NCBI RefSeq assembly: GCF_965363235.1
Contig: NC_134851.1
Location: 25,593,847-25,657,846, forward strand
Source of the DNA: Mytilus galloprovincialis
Lineage: Eukaryota > Mollusca > Bivalvia > Mytilida > Mytilidae
DNA: 64,000 nt
Reading direction: 5' to 3'
This document shows, in pieces, positions 11,089 to 24,200 of this stretch. The translations under genes were made by a program, and so were the position numbers. The notes beneath the pieces are model-generated. The model was not told the origin of the DNA. It saw only the letters and a list, made by a program, of their open reading frames with translations, and did not search any database. Position 1 is the stretch's first letter. Each line of letters starts with the position of its first letter.

Positions 11089-12267
11089 AAACCAGCAGAT
11101 GTATCATCAATGCTTCAAGGTCCAGGCAGTGCCTTACCATATGGTCCTTCTAACTTTTCGAATAGTCCAGGTGGAGTCTTGCCTGGTAGTCCATCTGGTC
11201 CAATTGGCCCAATGCCAGACTTGCATGCATCCCTGCCAGGTTTTGAAGGACCTAAATTAAAGGATTATCTCCCTTTCATGAAACCTAAAACATTTGGAAA
11301 AGGCAGAGTGGCAACTGGATCCCTGCCTAGTAGTTTAATATCATCACCAGTTCATCTTCCTCCTGGGCCAGATAGTTTACCAGCTAGTCCATTACATGGC
11401 ATGAACGATGAAGATATTAGAAAACTGGGAATCACGGACCCGAAAGTCTTAGCCATGATAAGAGCTCATTCTTTACCTCCTGTCACTGGGTCATCTCAAC
11501 AGCCATCAGGGGTTGGTGGATATCAGCAACCACCAGGGGGTGGTGGGTACCAACAGCCTCAAGGGAATGGTGGGTCCCATCAGCCACAAGAAGTCAGTGG
11601 TTACCAGCACCCATCTGCAGGAGTAACGGGACAAGCTGTAAATTATCCATCACCGTCACAATCCCCAAGCTTACAAGGAGGGATGACTGGTACAGTGAGA
11701 TTTGATAGATCTACCAAACCAAGTTCTTACTCACAAAATCTTGGACCTCATGGTATGCCACAATCACAACAAAGAATGGTCCAACCAAATGTGCCACAGT
11801 CTGCAGCAGGATACAATATGGGTCTGTCAGGAATGCCATCAGGTATGCAACAGATGCAAGGTGGCTTTGGTCCAAATGCCAGTTACCCCTCAACTAATAA
11901 TTTACCCCAGATGCCAGCTAATACATCGATGGGACAGCAGACCCCAGGCCAAAATCAATCTTTTTCTAGTCAGGCTGCACCAAGCCAGTCTAACTACCAA
12001 CAATCGCAAGGGCAAGCTGTTTCCCATCAAGGATATACCATTGGAAATATGGGACAGGTTCAGACTGGACAACATGTACCTCAAACAAATGTGGTGTCTT
12101 CAACAGGACAGCAGGACCCAACTAGTGGTGCACCCCAACCAGGAGCACAATATTTACCAACAGGACACCCAGTACAGTCAGGTATAGCTCCACCAGGGTA
12201 TGGAAATGCATTGCAGGATAGAATGAATCAGATACCATCTTCTGCACAACAAAATCATATGGCACAG
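11089..12267 (+). CDS. PTPN23: PTPN23-like exon: Gly/Pro-rich region
   Basis: 393 codons read KPADVSSMLQG through NHMAQ. It holds DYLPFMKPKTFGKG and a LGITDPKVLAMIRAHSLPP block, then GGYQQP-type repeats. The donor is CAG|GTATG, phase 0. The acceptor was chosen at 11088 because the better-looking TTTTCAG at 11062 would include an in-frame TGA. A start codon at 11110 is the alternative if this is a truncated gene. Confidence 0.75.
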
Positions 12268-15200
12268 GTATGTTTTTAATTTCCCAAAAAATAATTTAAA
12301 CTGTCAATATACTACATTGAAAGAGACATCCTTCTATCAAGTCTTCATTCTGTCCAATTTTTTTTTTTTTTTTTTTGGCATACAAATAGTTTTTGTATGG
12401 CGAGAGAGGCAAGGTAAACAATTTTAAAATTCATTGATGTCTTATAACTTTTGGTTATTGTTTTGGTTCAGTTATTAAACTCTTTGTATGGAGGTTGAAA
12501 CGTCCACTTTTTCATGCTCCATTTTCTTATAACATGTTTTTATGCCCCATTTATGGGCATTATGTTTTCTGGTCTGTGCGTCCGTCTGTTCGTTCGTTCA
12601 TCCATTCGTCCGTCTGTTCCGCTTCAGGTTAAAGTTTTTGGTCGAGGTAGTTTTTGATGAAGTTGAAGTCTAATCAACTTGAAACTTAGTATATATGTTC
12701 TGTATGATATGATCTTTCTAATTTTAATTCCAAATTAGAGATTTAACCCCATTTTCATGGTCCACTGAACATAGAAAATGATAGTGCGGATGGGGCATCC
12801 GTGTACTGGGGACACATTCTTGTTTAAACCTGAAAAAATATCATTATTTTCTACAAAAGATTGAAAGTTCAAAAATATGTAAACAGCAGTTCTTGCAAGA
12901 TATATATAAGATGGTTGATATTATCTTATTTCTTACTGATTTGACTCTGAAAACAAGAAGACATGACTTGTGTAAGTGTAATTATGTCATGCCAAAGGCT
13001 AAGCACAAAAGTACATGTAATATGGGCAAATACATATTGGAATTTTAGTCACTTACAACATATTAAAAGGTATATACAGCATATTAAAAAGGTAAATTAC
13101 CCAAAAAAAGATTACTTGAGATAAATTTTGATAATTATCACATAAATATTTCTTGTACATTTTTAGACTAGTACAACAACATACAACCAACCCTCTGCAC
13201 AGAGGTCATCACAAGGTGAAGTTCATTCAACACATGGGATTTCACCACATCCACAGAATGTTTCTGAACAGTCAAAGTATACACCTCAACAAACAATGAA
13301 CTCTCAGCCAAGTCAGAGTCAAGGGCAATTGTATCAGCAAGGTCAGATGGATCAAGGTCAAAACCAGCAATCTCAAAACTATCAAGGTAGTTTCACTCCT
13401 CAAAGTCAAGGTCAGTTACCACAACAACAGAGTCAACAACAGTGGTTACCAACAGCAGTTTCTGGAACTAATCAATATACCCAATCTGGACAGCAAATTT
13501 CCAATCAACAAGCCCAGGATCAAAGAATTCAACAGCCAATTGCTAGTCAACAACAAACCCCTGGTCAGCCATCAGGACAGAGATTTCAACAGCCAAATGT
13601 TGGTCCACAGCAAACTCTTCAGACACCCCAAAGGTTTCCCCAGGCAAAAATTAGTCAAGAACAACAGGGCCAAAGATTTCAACAACCAAATGTTAGTCAA
13701 CAGCAAAGTCAATATTATGGACAGCAACCTAATAATCAACAAGGTCAAGGTGGTCCTCAAAGTTCAGTGCAATATCCAAATAATCAAGGGCAAAATATTC
13801 GTGTCGCCCCTCAGACTCCACCCCCACAGACACAGTTTCAACAACTAAATGTTAGTCAACAGCAAACTCAATATTATGGACAGCAACCTAATTATCAACA
13901 AGGTCAAGGTGGTCCTCAAAGTTCAGCACAATATCCACCAAATCAAGGTCAAAATACTCCAGTGACCTCTCAGAATGCACCCCAACACAGACAGACTCAA
14001 CAACCAAATGTAGGTCAACAGCAACCTCAATATTATGGACAGCAATCAACTAATCAACAAGGTCAAGGTGGACCTCAAATTTCAGCACAGTATCCATCAA
14101 ATCAAGGGCAAAATACTCAAGTGACCTCTCAGACGACCCCCCAACAGTCAAAGATGTCATCTTCACAACCATCCCAGTTCTCACAGGAGCAAAGAAATCC
14201 ACAACAGTTTGGACAACAGCCAACAAGCCAACAACAAAGTACACCACAACAGTTTGAACAACATCAACAAGGCCAACATCAAAATACATCACAACAGTTT
14301 GGACAACAGGCTTTGCAACAACCATATAATGGATATGGTGGTCAGCATCAGAGCAGTCAACAAACTTCAACATCTGGTAATGGTCCTGCACAGATGAGTC
14401 AGGCCGGTCAAGGTCAAATGCAATATATGTCCACCAATCAGTCTAGTCAAGGGTACTCAAGAGGTCACCCAGTTCAAGGACAACAGACACAACAGCCATC
14501 ATTAAATCAAGGTTATGGCAGTCACCAGGGAAGTCAGTTGTCAGGACAACAGGTTCCACAAACTACCAATATAGCAAGTACAGGACAACAAATACCAAGG
14601 CAACCAGGACCACAATTTCAATATGGTACACAGCCACAAATGTCAAAGACTTCATCCAATTATGGTGGATTTGGCCTACAGCCCCAGATCCAACAATCCA
14701 GTTCATTGCCACAAGGCCCTCAACAAATGCAGGCAATTCCACCAGGAATGCCACAACAGGGTGGATTTATACCACAAGGGCAGACCATGACAACAATGGT
14801 AAATACAATGCCTCAAAATAAAGGAGGCATTCAGCAACAACAAGGTCAGGCCATGACAACAATGGCACAGTCAGGTCCACAACCTATTGGGGGTAGCCAA
14901 CAACAAGGACAGACACAGGTGCTACAACAAAGATATCAATCGCAAGTGCCACAGCCTAGTAATGTACAGCCATCAGTATCCATGAACTCCCAGCAGCAAG
15001 GGTACCCTACAGTACAGCCACCAGTATCCATGAACTCCCAGCAGCAAGGGTACCCTACAGTACAGCAGCAAACAACTAATCAACAGATGCAGGTATTTAT
15101 ATGAAGACATTTAGGGGTAGATCTTGGTTCAGGGACATAACTCTTTAATTTATCAGTTATGCGTTTGTAAAAGTCAAGTTTCGTCAATTCTAAGCTTCTT

Positions 15201-18200
15201 GGATACATAGATTATTTCCAATCTATTTCAGGTAAATGCTTAAAATTCATATTTATGAAAATGGCTGACACAAACGTACTGATGATTTTTAAGAGTTATT
15301 TCCCTTTACCTAGGTCTACCTCCTTAAAATACTTTATTGAAATCAAAGTTAAAAGTGCTGATTTTAATCTATCAACACAAATTATACATATTGTTGATTC
15401 ATTTTTCATGAGATACCAATTTTTGTGAGTTTTGTTGGTAAAGTTGAACCAAGAATTTAAATGTTCATGGAAGTACAAATTTGCTATATAATAAGATTGT
15501 TACACACTTTCTGAAAACCTAAAAATCAAATACAAATGAAAATACAATATTTGCTCAATCCTCAAAACATGTAAAAATCATTACCCACGATCCTCAAAAC
15601 ATGCAAAAATCATTACCCACGATCCTCAAAACATGCAAAAATCATTACCCACGATCCTCAAAACATGCAAAAATCATTACCAATGATCCTCAAAACATGC
15701 AAAAATCATTACCCACGATCCTCAAAACATGCAAAAATTATTACCCACGATCCTCAAAACATGCAAAAATCATTACCCATGATCCTCAAAACATGCAAAA
15801 ATCGTTACCGACGAAAGTAAATGAATCCACAACAAAAGGATAACAATATTATTTCGAAGGATACTGGACAAAACACTCCACAAAACAAACCACCAGCATT
15901 AGAAATCCTGGACAAAACACTCCACAAAACAAACCACCAGCATCAGAAATCATGGACAAAACACTCCACAAAACAAATCACCAGCATCAGAAATCCTAGG
16001 AAAAATGTGCACTTAGCAAAAAAGAAAAGAGACATAGAACTACACACAGAACACATAATTATGTATGTGGAGTTATATCAGGTTTATATATACATTTTGT
16101 ATATTAAAAGAACCAAGCTTTCAGTGCCACAAATAAGTTTATGTCATGTTATTTCCAAATAAAAATGTACATAATAAAAAGTATGGGTCACAAACGTTTT
16201 TTTTTTCAAACTATGAGAGAAATATAATGTGTCCAATTTTGTAATAGTACAGGGGTGTGGAAATATTTTTTCTGAGCACTTGTCCCTGGGCAAGTAAAAC
16301 TGTAAATTTTACTTGTCCGGAAAATAAATTACTTGCCCTGATGGTCCCAATAAATATTGAAGTATTCCATTGTTAGCTAAGCCTTATATATGATTCTTAG
16401 CACTGTTTTGCATCACAAACAAATGAAATCCATTTGATTATATGTGTAAAAATTTAGGAAAGTAGGAAATGGGTTAACATCAATGGGACAGAAACCTAAC
16501 ATCAAACCAACCAATGAAATGACATGTAAAGGACAATTTTGCAGCAGTTTTTGAATAAAAATTGTAGCCAGTAGGTACATGTACATATACTAATTTTGAT
16601 GACAGTGAGTAAAGAAACATGAGAAATGGAAACTAATTAATAAACTATTATTTTTTGGGGGGTTTCTTTCAACTGACACACTTTGTTTTTTCTTGATAAT
16701 TGTCTTGATGGGCAATAAAATCGTCCCTTCTATTTACCACTTTGACAACAAATAATGTTGACCTTTCATCTTTAAATAAGACAAAACATTTATTTATTTC
16801 CCATCCTAGATAGCCAGCGCCAATAAGATATCCACGATGTCTGAAATTCTCGCTTCCGTATTTTTTTTTTAATGCTGCTTGCCTCCATTTGCGTTTAAGT
16901 TTTCTATTCGACTCATTACTATTTTTGTCTTGCTTGTCCGGTGTTTTATTAAGTATTTATCAATCTGAATATCGATACAAAATCTAAAGAAATGACATTA
17001 CCGGTGAATGATGGATAAAACCGTAATCGACGAACCCTGGTCAATGGACAAAGCCAATGCAATGTTACGCGACTCGTGTTCGCATATTTATTTTTATTTA
17101 TTTTGATAATCGATCTATTTCCGTTATTATGCAATATTTATGGGTCATGAACATTGATGTTTTTACCTGCTGAACATTGGCTTCTTTTAAATAAATTAAA
17201 CATCTTTATACGTTTTGAAATTTATTCTATATTTTTGTTGGATTTGAACTTTGTCTTGTATATTTTTTTACTTGTCCACGGGCAACCAAGACAAAACTAA
17301 TTACTTGTCCGGTTGTTCAAATGTACGAGTCGTGCGAGTCGGGCATAGCATTTCCACACCCCTGTAGTACTACATGGAAAAAAGCTTTTTTGTGTGAAAA
17401 GAAGAAAATACGAGAAGATAGCTCTTATAATGTGCTTATAGAAAAGAAAAGAAAAGTTGAACTTATTAATTGAACAACATAACTGGACTTTGTGAGTGAT
17501 ATTTACAGCTGTTATAATAAATTATGTTTGATTTATTGTAGAGACCTCTCTCTGGACAGTCACAAATGTCACAGCCATTACCTCAGAAAGGTGAGTGCAA
17601 GAAATATTTATAAATAGACAATTTATCTGCAAAAGCTTCATAAGTGTTGCTTGAGTCAACAAAAATAAAAAGGCCAAATAAATTAGAAGTTGAAGATTAT
17701 CAAGAACCCAACATTCTGAAAGGTTTTCCCAAATACAGCTAAGAAAATCTAGTCCTTGGTTAGAAAATCCTGAGTATTAACTTTTTAGCTTACTTGAACC
17801 TATTGATCATGTGAGCTATCAACATTACCTTGTGTGTTAAGTAACACACGGTAGAAACTATCAACAGCAAAATATAGGCAAGTGAGTGATCCAGGCTTTT
17901 TTACATGTTTAAGAGCCTATTGTTTTATTTTCAGTTGTAACATCTACTCATTCTAATGTTCAATTTTACAAAATATTGTTGTTTGTCAGCTGGTTTAAAA
18001 ATGTTTAAAATGTTCTTGTAGTACAAAAATGTTATAAGACTGATTTTATACAAAAATAATATTCAATTAATACATAAAATCATAAATGTCCTTAGATTTT
18101 TTTTTTATATTCTTAATTTTATCCTTGAAATGAATTCTCCTTTATCTTAGGTACACCACAGCCTAGTTATTCATCAACAACAATACAGCAAATGAACCCT

Positions 18201-21200
18201 CTTTCTCCACCAGATATCCTACCACAACCTATCCTACCAAGCCCAATGAAACCAGTAACAGAGATCCAGTCATCCCTACAGGAAGTTACTATGGAAACAA
18301 AAACGCCATCTATACAAGATGTCACAGAACTAGAAACTACATCGAAGATGGAATTTCATACAAGAGCTAGAGAATCTCCAGTAGTACAAAGAAAACAGGT
18401 ATACATGTGTATTGTGTGAAAACAGGAAATTATGTTATAGATTTATTTGTAAGTGGTGTACTAGTATAGCTAATACTATGCGTAAAGCCATGAAGGGAAA
18501 TGCTAAATTAAACCAGTTTATTTAGGTAATAAGCCCTTTATCTGAATGTACACCTCAAAAATTTTCAAATGCAGTTCAAAATCTATGAAAAGCAGGACTT
18601 TTTTTTAAAACCCATACATTAACCGAAATATTAGTTCATAAACACATTGACAAAAAATGTGTAATAATTTCAGTGGGTTCATTTGTTCTATAGAAAAGAT
18701 ATCTTTATGACCATAATTTCAGTTACAATACATTTTTTCTTTCATCTTTAAATGATTGTTTTATGATTTAACATTGAAATAATTTTTAATGTATCATTGT
18801 AGCCTGAAAAGTCACATTCCAGATCCAATTCCAACACCAGCCAATCAGAATTCAAGTTGCCTTCTAGGAAACATTCCTGTTCTTCGATTGGTTCATCTCT
18901 GGATGACATTTTATCATCAAGTCCTGTAGACTCCACCCATGAACCACCTGACTCAGTTCTAACACCCAAGGTTCTTACAGCACAGGAAATAGCACAACAG
19001 AAAGAGGATGCTATTCTGAAAGGAACCCTGGGAAGACAATTTTCTAAAGACCCTTATCCTGATTCATCTAAAATGGATAAATTTGTTGCAGAGACTGAAA
19101 AATTGGCCAAGTTTGTTGAAAGTTTAGATAAAGCTACTTGTTCTGGACCCTCACATTTAGATATAGCTTGGAAGGTAATACTACAATTTAAAAAAGGCTA
19201 TAACGTTTTTATACACCTTGCAAACACTTTTATTTTTGGTTTGAAGAAGTGCACTGCTTATTTGTCTTATTTATCAGCTGTCTGTCTGTCCATCTTTTTA
19301 TGGTTATAATCTAACTTATATCTATTGGACAGATATTGATGAAACTTTAAGCAGTTGTAGAACATTACCTGAAGATGTGCAATGAATTTTATTAGTCTTA
19401 CATATGAAAGGGGAGATAATGTAAAACAAAATATTCTGCAGTAGAAAAATGATGCAAATATGTAAATTGTTGTGAATATATAACAATGTATAAAGCTTGG
19501 AGCTTTCCTTATTAAACTACATCAAGAAGTAAGAAAATTGTAATATCAAACATTCTTGAAATCGTCTAGAAAAAGTAAAATGCGACATAAAGTATCTGTT
19601 AAAATAAGTTGGTTTACTTTAAAAAGAACTTCACTATGAATATAAAATATATATTTTAGGAGGTGATAGAAGATTATGATATACATGGTAAGAAGAACTC
19701 AATGGCGATTGGTCGATGTTATCCAATGAAAAACAGAGATCAGGATGTTTTACCTTGTAAGTGTCCTTATTACATGTATCAGTACAAATAAGTGGTACAC
19801 CCTCACAAAGATGATGGATTAACTGCTATCTCCTTGTCCATCATCTGTTCATTTGTTCAACTATATCTTTTGTTTTATTTCAAAGTTTATGTATTGAGAA
19901 ATAATTTGATATTTTGTTTGTAACTTTATAGTGTTGTCCCAGTAAAACATGTGTTACATACTTCAAGTTTATGTATTAAGAAATGATTTGATATTTAATC
20001 TGTAACTGCAAAATGTTGCATTGCATAGTAGAAGTAATTTTTTCAAGTTGTTTGGCAGAACACTTTTTATTTGACAATACTTTGATTTTTTTTATATACC
20101 CTCTTGAATATTTTTTATAAATTGATTTAATACAGGTGCAGTATACTTTACAAGGCATTATTACTAAATCTGCTTTTTGCAAAATTTGCAACAAAAAATT
20201 ATAATAATTGGCTTGCATCATTGAATAAAAGCAATATTTACAAAGTATAATATTTTACATCAATCTATCATATACTATTTAGTCCAGGATTTTTTAATTT
20301 GCTGGTTTACGGATCAGCCGACCCGATTTTGTCGATTTTCAGAATAAAATTAAAGTTTACTTTTCATGCTTTTTTATTCCCGCCGACCCAAACAAATGCA
20401 TTATCCCTGAAAAATAATTAAAATATTATTTTTTTTTTTATGATTGATTGATTGATTGATTGTTGGTTGCTTAACGTCCAGTGGCAAATATTTCATGCAT
20501 ATTCAGGATGAAAACAAGTTCACAATAAATACAATAGGTAGGTCTTGTCACAAGAGAGACCATCTAGGATGATGGTTGGGGAAATTTGGACTGCCACTGG
20601 AAAATGAGGGTATATTGGATATGGACAGAAATTTTGCCTTGCAACAGGCCACCTACGGACCCCTTCAAGAGTTGTTGCAAGGGTTCTTAACGTGCAATGA
20701 GCGTGGCACTCTCTTCACACGAGGCATCGGATTTAACGTCCCCAATCTGACCGGACATGACTGCGAACTTGATACATCCCGCACAGCCAAACGGACGCCC
20801 CACTTTGGCAAGCGTTTTACTGCCGGTCGGAAGAAGACCAAGTGACCATATTTCTAATCCCCAGTCACCCTTGGGGAATTTTTTTTATGAAATGAAATGC
20901 ATTAATAAATAACAATATTGATAAAACTTTCTGTAGTGAAAAAAATAAAACTTCCAGTTTAAGTTTCTAAAAATAGACAAATCAATTATAACTGACCTTG
21001 AAATGTTGTTTGCGCAAATAATTTTGCAAAACAAAACCTGTGTGTAAAACCAATTAAACAATAAGTTCGTTTCCCGTATTTGTCATCAGTCCATAAGATG
21101 CATTATTTGATAGAAATAGACTTGTCCAAATGTGGACAGGTGGAAGACATCAAGTTAAAGTGCTGAATATTAAATAATCATTTGGAATTTTCTTGTTTCA

Positions 21201-24200
21201 TAGATAATGAAAAAAATATCGTCCATTTGGATAAAAATCGGGAATGCATGACAACAGATTAACCCGATATAATCGTTTTTCCAGTGGACGATTCTATTAC
21301 TTTTTTTGACACTTGTGTTAAAACTTATTTTCGTACGACGTTTTTACATTTTTTTTTTTACCAGTTTTCGTGCTTGAAGATCATAATTCACCAAGTTTTC
21401 TAGAATTGTTTAAGAGCTACGCGAATATATTTTTCTTGTTTGTGAAATGACGATTTAATTTCGTCTTTGTCCATGCACCCCTTTTTTTACAGGAAATTAT
21501 TAGAATGTCATGCGATGTTTATAAAATTTCATCAAACTAAAATCTAAGAAATGATGACAAAATAGATTAACAAACATATTGTTAGAAAGGTGAAATATAT
21601 ATTTATTTTGCATATTTTTCTGTCTTGAAAGATTTTTTTTCCCGACCGACCAACCCAACTTTTTCATGAGGAAAATCTGTAAACCAACAAATTAAAAAAA
21701 CGTGGCCTTAGTTTAGTGAAATGCTGAACAGTAGTTAATTTCATGGGTTTTTTTTTCCAGATGATGTATCCAGAGTGTTACTAACATCACATAAAGATGA
21801 TTATATAAATGCTAGCTGGATAAATGTAAGTAGTTATATATATAGTCTAAGATCTTGTTTTATTCACAATAAAAATAAAAATATTTATGCACATTTTAAT
21901 GTGAATGTTTTTTTATTCTGTATTAAGATTTCTAGTTTATCCTTAAATAAATGCTGTTAGCATCTAAAAACAAATATTAAACCCAGCCATGAATTAAAAC
22001 CTCTGTTACTCAAATTCATCTCAACTGTAACATGACGAGGTTCAATGACAAGATGTACAAGTACCAAGTAGTTGGTCTATAGTTATCAAAAGCCTGTCAA
22101 CACTGAAGTTGTGAGACACCAACTCATGACAGTTGTAATCAACTCCTTTCTTGATTGACAAGGATCACCAATATTTGTGTTGAAGATAGGTGGTTCTGTC
22201 CAGGAACTTTGGCCTTCTCCATAGAATAAGAACTGGTCACCACATTCTACATGAGAGTGCTGAATGTGGCATTAATCCCACAGAACAACCAATCAATTAA
22301 TCAATGAAACTTAACGAAACTCTCAAACATACAATGAGTTTCTTTAGCTCCACAGCAAATGCAACAGCAAAACTTACAAAAGACCTGAGTTTTAGATAAG
22401 TCTTTCTCATTCCAAAGTTTTTAGAATTTTTAAATTTTAACATGCTTATTTTCAGGATTTAGCAGAATCATGTCCCAAGTTTATAGCCACACAAGCTCCA
22501 TTGCACTCAACTATGTTTGACTTCTGGTTGATGGTTTATGAGCAGGGGTCAGAGGTCATTGTAATGCTGTCTAGTGAAGTGGAAAACAAAGACACAAAGG
22601 TATGGTAATAATTACAGTTGATTTCAATCAGTGTGTAGAGAAATGTACAGTCCTTGGTTAGCTTGCTTGTTATATGAACCGTGAAGTCATTATTAGGTTA
22701 GGTAAACTACCCTCCTTTAAAAGTAGACTAGTCCAAGAGGTAACCAATCTATGTGTTTGTAAGACTAGACTACTTCGAAAGGAGGATAGTATACCTTACC
22801 TAACGATGACTTCACGGTTCAGCTAACAAGCTAGCTAGCTAACCAAGGATTCTACCTTTCCCTACACACTCAATGAAATCGGCTGTAATTTTAAAATAAC
22901 TAATTGCTTGATCTACTGGGGATTCCTAAATATTTGTGGACTTTGTGGAAACAGGGCTTCCACAAATTTTAATGTTCAATGAATTACAAATTTTCTTGAG
23001 GAATTTTTGCCGACATTTCCAAAAACCAAGAAATTTAATATCCACCAAAATGCAAGTTTTCCTCAATCCACAAATGATAAAAAAAAACTACAGTATACTA
23101 ATTTGAAAATATGGTATGGTATTGACATTTGATAAAAATGTTCAACCATTTTTTGTCTTGCCTGCAACAAAAGTCTCGGAAGGAAAGATTCTGGCTACGG
23201 CAACAGATTCAGCCTCAACAATTGTTAAATTTTCTGAATTTTATGTTCATAGTTGAGACATATCTTTGTGTCAACAGTTCCAATGGGTTAAAGTGGAAAT
23301 GAGCAATTTCTTGATACTTATCTTTTACAAAGAAGCAACATCAATGTTTTTGTGGTGACAGATTGCATTTTTATTTTCAGTAACATGCATATTGATAAAA
23401 TTGAGAATGGAAATGGGGAATGTGTCAAAGAGACAACAACCCGACCATAGAAAAAACAACATATATTTACATCCAAAGACTAACATGATTATATAATTTT
23501 GAATAAGGAAATATCAGAAGGGTATTCAAATCACGGGTTGACGACATACTGACTATGTCATGACAAAAAGACAAAAATATCCAAAATTCCTACAAAAGTC
23601 TACAAAACTTTTAAACATTCAAAATAAAGACTGAGCAACAAGAACACCACCAAAAATCAGGGGTGATTTCATGTGCACTGGAGATATGATGAGTATTTCA
23701 ATGAAGCATAATGCAAAATACGCAACCTCAAACTTACTGTAAACCAACTTATTTTTGCGAGAAGAAAATTAACGCGAATATAAATCGTCGCGAATATGTA
23801 AAACTTAGATCTTTCTTTATTAAAGTATATCCATAAATTAGAAAATCATGATATTAAATAACCGAGAAATAGTTTACAAAGGGTAAAAGGCGAAATAAAG
23901 TATCCGCTAAAATAAGTTGGTTTACAGTACTCTATATAGGTGCTAACTAAAATGCAGTGATTTATCTTTTATATGAAGGTCAATTTACTTTCATTTAATA
24001 AGCTGCATACTTACTTCTCCATGAAAGATACAAATATTATAATTTCTTTTTTTTCAGAAATTTCCTGAATATTGGCCACCAGAGAAGGGCAAATTAACCC
24101 ACCATGGTCCTATAACATTAACTCTCCAGAGCTTGAAGGAGACACAGCTGTGGACAGAGAGAATTATCTACCTACAACACCAGCAGACAAAGACTGGCAG

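Larger units (their letters stand above)
15093..17541 (+). other. Intron of the PTPN23-like gene
   Basis: Holds two adjacent minisatellites (15557-15812 and 15866-15998) and a 1.1-kb hAT-like element (16250-17364). The rest is AT-rich without exon signal. Confidence 0.6.
19757..21760 (+). other. Intron of the PTPN23-like gene
   Basis: Mostly filled by a 1.4-kb element (20279-21711) with another repeat nested in it. No exon signal elsewhere. Confidence 0.6.

Noticed and set aside
11702-12187. 161-codon ORF overlapping the PTPN23 exon
   Set aside because: Out-of-frame shadow of the Q/P-rich exon.
15601-16162. Two ORFs with Lys/Thr/His repeats
   Set aside because: Translations of the 32-bp and 44-bp minisatellites.
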